From positions 1 to 14,337 of the forward strand of contig JAIWOS010000006.1 in NCBI GenBank assembly GCA_020217265.1: a stretch of DNA of 14,337 nucleotides. The letters are read 5' to 3'. How positions within the stretch are numbered: position 1 is the first letter of the stretch; every line of letters begins with the position of its first letter. The notes below the pieces were generated by a model. That model was not told where the DNA came from. It did not search any database and saw only the letters and a program-made list of their open reading frames with translations. The DNA is from Thiobacillus sp. GTDB lineage: Bacteria; Pseudomonadota; Gammaproteobacteria; Burkholderiales; Thiobacillaceae. A program made the translations under genes and the position numbers. Below, piece by piece: positions 5,612 to 13,381 of this stretch.

Positions 5612-6310
5612 ATGAGCGATACCCCTTCCCGCGACGAATCGAACGTTTCGGATGCCAGTATTCCTGAAAATGCGGCCATGGCGCAATTGCGCAGCGAGGC
5701 CGAGGAGGCGGTCGGCGCGCCCGATTTGCGCGAGCGCGTGCGGGAACTGACTGCGCGCGCATTGCACGAGCGGCGCATGGTTTTCGAGGACATGCGGGCG
5801 ATAGTGCGGGCGATTGCCGAAGGCGTGGGAAGCGGCCTGGCAGCGCGCGGTGGTGAAATGAAGGATGGCCTGAAGCAGGCGGTTGCCGGGCTCGACGACG
5901 CGATCGGCAGCGCGGCGCAGGCGGCCTCTTACACAATCAGCGAAGCGGTCGAGCAGGGCCGGGCCTTCAAGGAAAACGAATTGAAGGCCAGCCTCGAGCA
6001 GTTGCGCGATCTGGAATCCCAGCTGGTCGATGCCCTGAAGCAGACGGCGAAATTGTCGGGCGGAAAATTCCGGGAAGAGCTGGAGCACCTTGCCGACCAT
6101 CTCAAGATTAGCGGCACGCGCACCGGCGAACAGGTGCGCGACGCGCTGAAGCAGTTTGCATCGGGGGTCAGGACCGGTGCCGCCGCCGGACGGGCGGGGC
6201 TCGGCGAGTCTGCCAGCGCGGCGGGCGAGCGGTTGTCGCAGGTGGCCAGCGGCGTGCTGGATGCGCTGTCCGATTCGCTGAAACGGCAGAGCGAACGGCT
6301 GCGTTCCTGA
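5612..6310 (+). CDS. Helical protein of unknown function (DUF6781-like)
   Basis: A 232-aa protein with no signal peptide or membrane segment. It is almost entirely predicted helix, alternating charged residues with Ala, Leu and Val. An acidic N-terminus leads to a helix with VRELTARALHERR at about 45-57. Amphipathic segments follow (GLKQAVAGLDDAIGSAAQAA, about 86-105). Further coiled-coil-like stretches and an Ala/Gly/Ser-rich tail (about 185-232) complete it. From memory it resembles proteins labelled DUF6781, but I could not check this. The 11-residue style of amphipathy also recalls phasins or LEA-like proteins. An excellent GAGGAGGAA ribosome site (5598-5606) fixes the ATG at 5612 and suggests efficient translation. 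A membrane-kinase gene follows 114 bp downstream on the same strand. A structural or lipid-surface role is inference only. Confidence 0.8.
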   Translation: MSDTPSRDESNVSDASIPENAAMAQLRSEAEEAVGAPDLRERVRELTARALHERRMVFEDMRAIVRAIAEGVGSGLAARGGEMKDGLKQAVAGLDDAIGSAAQAASYTISEAVEQGRAFKENELKASLEQLRDLESQLVDALKQTAKLSGGKFREELEHLADHLKISGTRTGEQVRDALKQFASGVRTGAAAGRAGLGESASAAGERLSQVASGVLDALSDSLKRQSERLRS

Positions 6311-6346
6311 GATTCAGGCGGGCTACCCGCGTCGGCGGCTTGCGGC

Positions 6347-6352
6347 TACACT
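6347..6352 (+). promoter_or_regulatory. Possible -10 element before the ABC1/UbiB-family gene
   Basis: TACACT, in the context GGCTACACTG, matches TATAAT at 4 of 6 positions and lies 72 bp before the ATG at 6425. No convincing -35 is visible. The same TACACT occurs upstream of the helicase gene at 11385. The rest of 6311-6424 shows only a weak 5-bp hairpin (6318-6330) without a T-run. Confidence 0.25.
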
Positions 6353-6424
6353 GCCGGCGTCCTGCCGAGTCTGTCTTCACGGCCTCATCAGTAACGCACG
6401 CATAACAACAGAAACAACGTAGCC

Positions 6425-8104
6425 ATGCTCTGGGAAACCCTGTCGGTGGTGCGCGACCTGCCGCGCCTGCATGAAATCGCCTCGGTGATGATCCGCTACG
6501 GCTGGGGCGATCTGGTCCGCGTGCTAGGCATCAGCGGCGTGCTGGAGCGTGCGGGGCGCGTGCTGCACTGGCACAGCACCAGCGAAATCGTCCATCTCGA
6601 CGCGCCGGTGCGCATTCGCCGGGCGCTGGAGGAACTGGGGCCCACCTTCGTCAAGCTCGGCCAGCTGCTGGCGACGCGGGTGGACATGTTCCCGCCGCAC
6701 TGGATCCTCGAATTCGAGAAGCTGCACAGCCAGGTGCCTGCCGTGCCTTACGAGCAGCTGCACGATGAGCTGGTCGCGGCGATCGGCGGCGAGCCGGACG
6801 AGGTGTTCGCCGAATTCGACCGCACGCCGCTGGCGGCCGCTTCCATCGCGCAGGTGCACCGTGCGCGCCTGCACGATGGCACGCCGGTCGTCGTCAAGAT
6901 TCGCCGGCCCGGCATCGAAAGCGTGATCCGCGCCGACCTGCGCATCCTCGACCATGCCGCGCGGCTGCTCGACAGCGAAATGCCCGACCTGCGCCGCTAC
7001 GATCCGGTGCACATCGTGTCGCAGTTCCGTCGCTCCCTGCACCGCGAACTCGATCTTGCCAAGGAAGCCCGCAATATCGACCAGTTCGCGCGCCACTTCG
7101 CCGACGAGCCGCTGGTCAAGATTCCCCGCGTGTTCTGGCAGTACAGCAACAACCGGGTCAACGTGCAGGAGGAGATGGAGGGCGTGGCGGGTGTGGCGCC
7201 CGACAAGCTGCGTGCGGCCGGGCTCGATCCGAAACTGCTGGCCTCGCGCGGCGCCGATGCGGTGCTGCGCATGGTGCTGGTGCACGGCTATTTCCACGCC
7301 GACCCGCACCCGGGGAACATGCTGTTCCTGCCGGACAACCGCATCGGCATGATCGATTTCGGTATGGTCGGATTGCTGACGGAGACGCGGCGCAACCAGA
7401 TCGTCGATCTGCTGCATGCGCTGACGCGCAAGGACGAGCAGGGGCTGCTGCAGGTGCTGCTCGACTGGAGCGGCGACACCGTGCAGGACGAGGATCGCCT
7501 CGCCTACGACGTGGCCGAACTGCTGCAAAGCTACGACGATCTGCAGCTCAAGGACGTAAAGATCGGCGGCCTGCTCAACGACATTACCGCGCTGATGCGC
7601 GACAACAACCTGGTGCTGCCGGCCGACCTCACACTCCTGTTCAAGACGCTGATCACGCTGGAAGGTCTGGGTCAGCAGCTCGACCCCGCGTTCCACATGA
7701 TCGACCACGTGACGCCCTTCGTCGAGCGCATCATCCAGCAGCGCTACACGCCGGTTGCGCTGCTGGCGCGCGGCCGCAAGAGCCTGCGCGAAACGCTGGA
7801 GGTGCTGGCCGATCTTCCCCGCGATTTTCGCCATCTTCTGCGCGACGCGCGGCGCGGCCGGGTGAAGGTCGATCTCGATCTCAAACGGCTCGACCACTTC
7901 GGCCACCAGCTCGACCGCGCCAGCAACCGCCTGACCATGGGCATACTCACGGCTTCGCTGGTGGTGGGGTCGAGCATCATCATGACGGTGAAGGGCGGGC
8001 CTCAGCTGTTCGGGCTGCCGCTGTTCGGCCTGCTGGGGTTCCTGATCGCCTTCTTCAACAGCCTGTGGATCATCTTCTCGATCTGGCGATCGGGAAAACA
8101 CTGA
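6425..8104 (+). CDS. ABC1/UbiB-family atypical protein kinase-like protein (AarF), membrane anchored
   Basis: A 559-aa member of the ABC1/ADCK/UbiB family, ATPases with a kinase-like fold that support ubiquinone and other isoprenoid-lipid metabolism. Visible family motifs are VKLGQ (76-80, the KxGQ signature), the alanine-rich loop AAAS (137-140) replacing the usual glycine-rich loop, the ATP-binding lysine in VVVKI (K158), HADPHPGN (291-298) and the metal-binding DFG (311-313). Two hydrophobic helices at about 505-522 and 527-552 anchor it to the inner membrane, as in UbiB. The DPHPGN and DFG forms differ from the DMHPGN and DCG that I recall for E. coli UbiB. No ubiE or ubiJ is nearby. It may therefore be the sole UbiB of this organism or a paralogue with another lipid substrate, so I give no symbol. 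The ribosome site is weak. Its stop lies 3 bp from that of the convergent cyclase gene. Confidence 0.88.
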   Translation: MLWETLSVVRDLPRLHEIASVMIRYGWGDLVRVLGISGVLERAGRVLHWHSTSEIVHLDAPVRIRRALEELGPTFVKLGQLLATRVDMFPPHWILEFEKLHSQVPAVPYEQLHDELVAAIGGEPDEVFAEFDRTPLAAASIAQVHRARLHDGTPVVVKIRRPGIESVIRADLRILDHAARLLDSEMPDLRRYDPVHIVSQFRRSLHRELDLAKEARNIDQFARHFADEPLVKIPRVFWQYSNNRVNVQEEMEGVAGVAPDKLRAAGLDPKLLASRGADAVLRMVLVHGYFHADPHPGNMLFLPDNRIGMIDFGMVGLLTETRRNQIVDLLHALTRKDEQGLLQVLLDWSGDTVQDEDRLAYDVAELLQSYDDLQLKDVKIGGLLNDITALMRDNNLVLPADLTLLFKTLITLEGLGQQLDPAFHMIDHVTPFVERIIQQRYTPVALLARGRKSLRETLEVLADLPRDFRHLLRDARRGRVKVDLDLKRLDHFGHQLDRASNRLTMGILTASLVVGSSIIMTVKGGPQLFGLPLFGLLGFLIAFFNSLWIIFSIWRSGKH

Positions 8105-8111
8105 GACTCAG
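8101..8111. repeat. 11-bp inverted repeat holding the stop codons of two convergent genes
   Basis: CTGAG (8101-8105), A, CTCAG (8107-8111) is a perfect dyad. The TGA at 8102-8104 ends the kinase-like gene. The TCA at 8108-8110 is the TGA of the minus-strand cyclase gene. No larger hairpin or T-run lies between them, so I see no intrinsic terminator at this junction. Confidence 0.6.
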
Positions 8112-10381
8112 ACAGGGCAGGCCGCGCCGGTCGGGGTTGCCGTGGCCGTGCCCGCCAGCTGGTCGAGCGGGATCGGGCGGCCCAGCAGATAACCCTGCAC
8201 GTGTTCGATGCCCAGGGCCTCGACCCGCGCCAGCACCGCTTCGGTTTCCACGCCCTCGGCCACCAGTGAATAGCCGGCGTCGCCCATCATGCGGGCGAAA
8301 TCGGCGACCACCTTGGCCGCACGGTTGTCCTGGCCCAGCTTGCTGATCAGCGAGATGTCGAGCTTGACCACGTCCACCGGCAGGTCGGCCAGATAGCGCA
8401 AGGGCGAGTAGCCGGTACCGAAATCGTCCATGGCGATGCGGAAGTGCACGGTGCGCAGCAAATCGAGATAGGTGCTCACTTCGGCGATCTGGGTGATCAG
8501 CGAAGTTTCGGTGATTTCCAGCATCAGCGGATGACGCGCAATGTGGCGCGACAGTTCCAGCAGGAGCGAGACCACCTCGGCGCGCGAGAGTGTCTGCGCC
8601 GATAGGTTGATCGACACCCCCACACCCTCGGGGAGGCGCCCGGAGGTCAGGTCGGCGTCCACCTGGTTCAGCACCGCCAGGTCGAACTCGGTTTCCAGGC
8701 GGCGGCTGGCGATCACCGGCAGGAAGGCCCCCGGCATGATGAGTTCGCCGTGATAGCGAATGCGCGCGAGCGCTTCGTAGTAGTCGACCTTGCGGCCGGG
8801 CAGGGCGTGGATGGGCTGGTAGTGCATCTCGATCATGCCCGGCGTGGCGAGTGCCTGGAACAGCGCACTGGTCTCGCGGCTCGCCACCAGCGTCTGGGCT
8901 GCGCGCTCGGTGTCCTCGCCGTAGAGCGCGATGCGGTTGCGCCCCGGCTGCTTGGCCGTGTACATCGCGATGTCCGCCTGTTTCGGCAGTTCGGCGATGC
9001 GCTCGATATGCCCGGGGCCGCAGAACGCGATGCCGATGCTGATGCCGACCGGCTCGCGAATGCCGACGTCGCCGAAGGCGGCGGCTTCGATCAGGCTCTG
9101 GCAGCGTTGTGCGATCTGCTTGGCCTGAGCGGGGGTGGTGCGGGCGAGGAAGGTGGCGAATTCGTCGCCGCCCAGACGGTACAGGCGATCGTTCGCCCGC
9201 AGCGCCATCACCAGCGCGTCGGCGATGATGGTCAGCACGCGGTCGCCCTTGGCGTGGCCGTAGGTGTCGTTGATCGTCTTGAAGCGGTCGCAGTCGAACA
9301 GCAGGAAGGCCACGCCCTGGGGCGTGTGCGCAATGTCCTCCTGGAAACGTGCCCAGTCTTCCTCGTAGGCGCGCCGGTTGTAGCATCCGGTCAGCGCATC
9401 CTGGCGGGCTTGCGAGCGGAATTCGCGGTTCTGGTGTTCGAGCGATCCATGCAGCTCGCGCAGCTGTGCCTGATATTCGTGCAGCGAGCGGCGAATGGTT
9501 TCGAGCTCGACGACGTGCATGGCCGGCGCGCGCCCGATCCCCGGGGCGTCGTTGCCCTGCTGCATCGCATTGATCTCGTGCGAAAGCTGTTTCAGGGGGC
9601 GCACCAGCAGGCGGTTGTAGACCGCGAACCCCAGCACGGCGGTTACCGCCAGCAGCACGAACAGTGCCAGCATGGTGCGCGACATGATCGACTGGAAACG
9701 GACCTGATTCGGGTCGGTGCGCGCAGTGAGGCGGATGCGCGTGAACAGGTCGGCGGGCGCCAGCGTTTCGCCAGGTTTCAGCGGCAGCGCGAGGCTCTGG
9801 GTGTCGATGAAGTGAAAGCTCTCGCGCTCCAGCAGTTCCGCCATGAAATCGACCCGGATCAGCGCGTGGCCCAGCAGTGCGCGATGCTGTTCGTCGCTGA
9901 ACACGGGAAAGGATTGATAGTAGGCCAGGGTGCCGTTTTCGCTGGCGAGCCAGGCAACGGGCTGGAACGGTGTGGCCGAGGCGGGCAGGCGCGCGGGCAG
10001 GCTGCGACGTGACGGGCTGGGCGCCAGCAACGCTCCCTGCATGTCGTACAGGCCGGCGCGTGCGTGGCGGCTTGCCAGCATGCCGCTTTCGTAGACGCGC
10101 TGGTCGCGCCAGTAGCTGTAGTACTCGGGCTGAACCAGTTGCTGGCGGGTTTCGTCCCAGCGCGCGAGTTGTTCCCCCTGGGTGGCGGCGCGGCGATACA
10201 GTCGCTCGGCCGCGGCGGTGAACTCGGATTGCGCGGCGTCGCGATTGTTGCGTTCTAGACTGGCCGAGACGCTGCGCGTCTGCCAGGCGGCGAGCCCGCC
10301 GACCAGACTCACCATGACCATGAGCACAGCCACGATCGCGAGTGCGATCTGCTTGATCGAGAACGCGGCGAAGGGCTTCAT
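8108..10381 (-). CDS. Membrane CHASE4-like/GGDEF/EAL protein (cyclic di-GMP synthesis and breakdown)
   Basis: A 757-aa bifunctional c-di-GMP enzyme. Layout: membrane helix about 10-33, a periplasmic region (35-236) resembling CHASE4 (LARWDETRQQLV at 72-83), a second helix about 236-256, a HAMP-like linker, GGDEF (about 325-490) and EAL (about 500-745). The cyclase half has intact GGDEF (404-408) and an inhibitory-site RAND (395-398) exactly five residues before it. The phosphodiesterase half keeps EAL (536-538), N592, E622, the DD of MDDFG (652-653), K673, E709 and Q729. Both activities are therefore possible. The ATG at 10381 overlaps the stop of the upstream hydrolase as ATGA, so I prefer it over the longer frame to 11203, which only shadows the hydrolase. 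Regulation is presumably by a periplasmic ligand. Confidence 0.93.
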   Translation of the reverse strand: MKPFAAFSIKQIALAIVAVLMVMVSLVGGLAAWQTRSVSASLERNNRDAAQSEFTAAAERLYRRAATQGEQLARWDETRQQLVQPEYYSYWRDQRVYESGMLASRHARAGLYDMQGALLAPSPSRRSLPARLPASATPFQPVAWLASENGTLAYYQSFPVFSDEQHRALLGHALIRVDFMAELLERESFHFIDTQSLALPLKPGETLAPADLFTRIRLTARTDPNQVRFQSIMSRTMLALFVLLAVTAVLGFAVYNRLLVRPLKQLSHEINAMQQGNDAPGIGRAPAMHVVELETIRRSLHEYQAQLRELHGSLEHQNREFRSQARQDALTGCYNRRAYEEDWARFQEDIAHTPQGVAFLLFDCDRFKTINDTYGHAKGDRVLTIIADALVMALRANDRLYRLGGDEFATFLARTTPAQAKQIAQRCQSLIEAAAFGDVGIREPVGISIGIAFCGPGHIERIAELPKQADIAMYTAKQPGRNRIALYGEDTERAAQTLVASRETSALFQALATPGMIEMHYQPIHALPGRKVDYYEALARIRYHGELIMPGAFLPVIASRRLETEFDLAVLNQVDADLTSGRLPEGVGVSINLSAQTLSRAEVVSLLLELSRHIARHPLMLEITETSLITQIAEVSTYLDLLRTVHFRIAMDDFGTGYSPLRYLADLPVDVVKLDISLISKLGQDNRAAKVVADFARMMGDAGYSLVAEGVETEAVLARVEALGIEHVQGYLLGRPIPLDQLAGTATATPTGAACPV

Positions 10382-11229
10382 CGGGCGACTTTGTTGTTGA
10401 ACTGTCCGAGCAGTTCGAGCGCACGCGCGAGCAGATCGAATTCGTGCTCGCCGTCCATGAAGTGGTTTGCGCCCTTGACCACCACCATCTTTGTCCGGAT
10501 ATGGCGCAGCGCCTTCATCCAGTCGTGCCCCAACAAATTGTCGGAATCGCCCATGATCAGCCGGGTCTCGACCGGTGCCTGCCTGAGCGCGGCGAGCGTG
10601 CGCGGCTGGTCCCAGCGCAGATACGACAGCAGGTCTGCGGGCGCGGAAGTGTATTTGCGGCAGAAGGACAGCGGCTGGCTGACCAGGTCGCGCTGCTTGC
10701 GGCGCACCCGGTCTTCCAGTTGCGCGATCAAGGCTCCGCGGTCGGCCTCTCCGATCTGCGCCTCGACCAGAGATGCGCCCAAGTAGCCCTTGACGACCGG
10801 ATCGGGCTGCCGGGACAGATAGGCGAGCAGTTGCAGGCTGCCGAAGCTGTGGCCGAGCAGGACCACGGAGCGGTGCCCCTGGGCCTTGAGCCACTGCACC
10901 CAGCGCGAGATCTCGTCCACGTCGTCGTCGAGGCTGTGCCGGTGGATGGCCTCGCACGGCAGACTCTGCGCGCGCGCGGGGATATTCAGGCTGAGCGTGG
11001 GCGACAGGACGGTGTAGCCGGCGTCGTGCAGACCGTCCGCCAGCGTGGCGACGGTGTGGAATTCGCGCGTCTGCAGGAATCCGTGAATCAGCAGCACGGC
11101 GGGCTTGTCGCGGTCGCCCACCCGGTAGTCCGCGCTGGCGGGGATGCCGGGGCGAACGGTCTGGGTGACGACAGCGGCATGCGCGACCGGAATCACGCAA
11201 CACAGGAGGAAAGCCAGAATGAAACGCAT
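10378..11229 (-). CDS. Exported alpha/beta-hydrolase (possible lipase/esterase)
   Basis: A 283-aa hydrolase with a signal peptide (1-18, VAHA then AVV). The fold shows LLIHGF (46-51, oxyanion-hole region), nucleophile Ser128 in GHSFGS, an acid in GDSD (D228 or D230) and His256 in GANHF, giving a complete Ser-Asp-His triad. The length between nucleophile and acid leaves room for a lid of about 60 residues. The substrate cannot be named; lipids, esters or amides are all open. I chose the ATG at 11229 because it starts the signal peptide, although no Shine-Dalgarno is visible. ATG at 11259 and TTG at 11280 add an unlikely polar N-terminus. Cys10 and Cys11 lie inside the hydrophobic core and do not make a good lipobox. 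Its stop overlaps the start of the c-di-GMP gene by 4 nt, implying coupled translation. Confidence 0.88.
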   Translation of the reverse strand: MRFILAFLLCCVIPVAHAAVVTQTVRPGIPASADYRVGDRDKPAVLLIHGFLQTREFHTVATLADGLHDAGYTVLSPTLSLNIPARAQSLPCEAIHRHSLDDDVDEISRWVQWLKAQGHRSVVLLGHSFGSLQLLAYLSRQPDPVVKGYLGASLVEAQIGEADRGALIAQLEDRVRRKQRDLVSQPLSFCRKYTSAPADLLSYLRWDQPRTLAALRQAPVETRLIMGDSDNLLGHDWMKALRHIRTKMVVVKGANHFMDGEHEFDLLARALELLGQFNNKVAR

Positions 11230-11281
11230 GGGGGAAGTAATCGATGGATCATCGGTCATAACGGCCATGAATCGGTGCAAC

Positions 11282-11296
11282 TTAACGGCCTGTTAA
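11282..11296. promoter_or_regulatory. Dyad TTAAC-5-GTTAA in the hydrolase/helicase divergent region
   Basis: TTAAC (11282-11286) and GTTAA (11292-11296) form a 5-5-5 inverted repeat in an AT-richer patch of the 184 bp between the divergent genes (11230-11413). It could be an operator for the hydrolase. It is short and may be chance. Apart from this and the -10-like element at 11382-11390, I see nothing else in the gap. Confidence 0.25.
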
Positions 11297-11381
11297 CAAA
11301 TGAAACAAGGCTTCGATCCCGGCGCGATGCTCGCAGGAGTGGGAGGTGTACCGGCGCGAACGCAAGGCGATGTTCGCCCGG

Positions 11382-11390
11382 TGCTACACT
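11382..11390 (+). promoter_or_regulatory. Possible extended -10 promoter of the helicase gene
   Basis: TGCTACACT holds TACACT (4 of 6 to TATAAT) preceded by TG at the extended -10 position. It lies 24 bp before the chosen ATG at 11414, implying a short leader. No good -35 is seen. It also argues against the upstream in-frame ATG at 11300, which would lie before this promoter. Confidence 0.35.
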
Positions 11391-11413
11391 CGGCCCACCC
11401 TTTCCTGTGCCCC

Positions 11414-13381
11414 ATGTCCGATCTGAAAGCCCTGTTCTCCGCCGACGGCCCCTGTGCCGCCGCCATGCCCGGATGGCGGGCGCGTCCGCAGCAGCTGACC
11501 ATGGCGGAAGCGGTCGGGCGCGCCATCGCCAGCAACGGCGTGCTGCTTGCCGAGGCGGGAACCGGCACCGGGAAGACCCTGGCCTACCTCATTCCCGCGC
11601 TGCTCTCGGGGGGCAAGGTGGTGATTTCCACCGGCACCAAGGCCCTGCAGGATCAGCTCTTTCACCGCGACCTGCCGGCGGCGCGGCGCGCGCTCAAGTC
11701 GCCGGTGAAAGTGGCCCTGCTGAAAGGCCGCGCCAACTACGTCTGCCAGCATCATCTCGAACGCAACCTCGCCGACGGCCGCTACACCCAGCGCGACGAC
11801 GCGGCGTGGCTGCACAAGATCGCGCGCTTTGCCGAAACCACGACGAGCGGCGACCGCGCCGAAGCCGAGGGCATCCCCGAGGATGCACACGCCTGGCACT
11901 ACGCGGTGTCCAGCCGCGACACCTGCCTGGGGAGCGAGTGCGCCCACTTCAAGGAATGCTTCGTGATGCGCGCGCGCAAGGCCGCGCTGGAAGCCGAGGT
12001 GGTCGTGGTGAATCACCACCTGTTCTTTGCCGACCTGTGGCTCAAGGACGAAGGCGTCGCCGAACTGCTGCCCGCGTGCAACACCGTCATTCTCGACGAG
12101 GCGCACCAACTCGCCGAAACCGCCGCGCAGTTCTTCGGGCAGACGCTGTCGACCGCGCAGCTGCTCGATCTGGCCGGCGACACCAAACGGCTGGCCGCGG
12201 TGAAGGCGGGCGACTTTCCGGCCCTGCGCCGGGCCGCGGAAGATTTGTCCCGTGCCACCCGCGACGCGCGGCTGGCGTTTCCGCAGAACCCCATCAAGGC
12301 GCCGATCGCCGAGCTGGGCCGCTACGATAAATGGCCCGACGCGCTGGAAACCCTGTCCGCCTCGCTGGCCGAGGCGGCGCGTTTGCTGGAAACCCAGGCC
12401 GAACGCGACGCCGAGCTCAAGAACTGCTTCGAACGCGCCCAGGCCGTGCAGGCGCTGCTCGCCAGCTGGCAAAGCGGGGATGACGCCGGCGAACCGCGCG
12501 TGCGCTGGGTCGAAACCACCCTGAGTTCCTTGCTGCTGCATGCCACGCCCCTGTCCGTCGGCAGCCAGTTCGGAAACAAATTGGGCGAGCGCGCCCAGGC
12601 CTGGATTCTCACCTCGGCCACGCTTTCCGTCGGCGGCGACTTCGGCCATCTGAAAACCCGTCTGGGCATCGGCGAGGCCGAAACCCTGAGCGTCGACAGC
12701 CCCTTCGACTATCCGCGCCAGGGCGTGCTCTACGTTCCGCAGGGGCTGCCCGAACCCAACACGTCTGCATTCACCGAAGCGGTGGTGGATGCCGCGCTGC
12801 CCGTGCTGGAAATCAGCCGCGGTCGCGCCTTCATCCTGTTTACCAGCCTGCGCGCGCTCGACAGGGCGCGCGCCCTCATCGAAGCCGCGTTCAGGTTCCG
12901 CGGCTGGGACTATCCCTTGCTGGTGCAGGGCGATGCGCCCAAGAATGAGCTTCTTGCGCGTTTCCAGCAGGCCGGCAATGCGGTGCTGCTGGGCAGCCAG
13001 AGTTTCTGGGAAGGCGTCGACGTGCCGGGCGAGGCGCTTTCCGTCGTCGTCATCGACAAGCTGCCCTTCCAGCCGCCCGACGATCCCGTCGTCGCCGCAC
13101 GCATCGCCCAACTCGAAAAGCAGGGCGGCAAGCCCTTCATGGACTACCAGTTGCCGCACGCCGCCATCACCCTGAAGCAGGGCGCGGGGCGGCTGATTCG
13201 CACCGAAACCGACCGCGGCGTGCTGATGATCTGCGACACCCGCCTGGCGGATAAACCCTACGGACGCCTGCTGCTGAACGCGCTGCCGCCGATGACGCGG
13301 ACGCGCAAGCTGGAAGTGGTGGGGCGTTTTTTCGCCGCTCAGGGAAGCGTTTGCACGAAGGCAAGCACCTCTGCCGCGTGA
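11414..13381 (+). CDS. yoaA: Iron-sulfur DNA helicase of the DinG/YoaA family (XPD-like)
   Basis: A 655-aa superfamily 2 helicase that unwinds DNA 5' to 3' and acts in repair and replication-stress responses. Motifs in order: AGTGTGKT (Walker A, 48-55), four cysteines for a 4Fe-4S cluster (C111 in NYVCQ, then C171, C176 and C182 in TCLGSEC and KECF), DEAH (228-231), TSATL (400-404), SFWEGVDVPG (530-539) and QGAGRLIR (589-596). Length and motif wording fit the shorter YoaA branch (about 636 aa in E. coli) better than DinG (about 716 aa). YoaA is known to partner with the HolC (chi) subunit of DNA polymerase III, but no holC is seen here. The ATG at 11414 fits the family N-terminus; the ATG at 11300 would add 38 unmatched residues. 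The last 43 nt overlap the convergent peroxiredoxin gene. Confidence 0.92.
   Translation: MSDLKALFSADGPCAAAMPGWRARPQQLTMAEAVGRAIASNGVLLAEAGTGTGKTLAYLIPALLSGGKVVISTGTKALQDQLFHRDLPAARRALKSPVKVALLKGRANYVCQHHLERNLADGRYTQRDDAAWLHKIARFAETTTSGDRAEAEGIPEDAHAWHYAVSSRDTCLGSECAHFKECFVMRARKAALEAEVVVVNHHLFFADLWLKDEGVAELLPACNTVILDEAHQLAETAAQFFGQTLSTAQLLDLAGDTKRLAAVKAGDFPALRRAAEDLSRATRDARLAFPQNPIKAPIAELGRYDKWPDALETLSASLAEAARLLETQAERDAELKNCFERAQAVQALLASWQSGDDAGEPRVRWVETTLSSLLLHATPLSVGSQFGNKLGERAQAWILTSATLSVGGDFGHLKTRLGIGEAETLSVDSPFDYPRQGVLYVPQGLPEPNTSAFTEAVVDAALPVLEISRGRAFILFTSLRALDRARALIEAAFRFRGWDYPLLVQGDAPKNELLARFQQAGNAVLLGSQSFWEGVDVPGEALSVVVIDKLPFQPPDDPVVAARIAQLEKQGGKPFMDYQLPHAAITLKQGAGRLIRTETDRGVLMICDTRLADKPYGRLLLNALPPMTRTRKLEVVGRFFAAQGSVCTKASTSAA

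Noticed and set aside
6318..6330. GCGGG-CTA-CCCGC hairpin after the helical-protein gene as a terminator
   Set aside because: The stem is only 5 bp, the loop is 3 nt and no T-run follows.
11300..11413. Upstream ATG at 11300 for the helicase
   Set aside because: The extra 38 residues do not match the family N-terminus, and the best promoter-like element lies inside this stretch.
10444..12330. 628-codon plus-strand frame spanning the hydrolase and part of the helicase
   Set aside because: It crosses two real genes on opposite strands and shows only low-complexity shadow composition.
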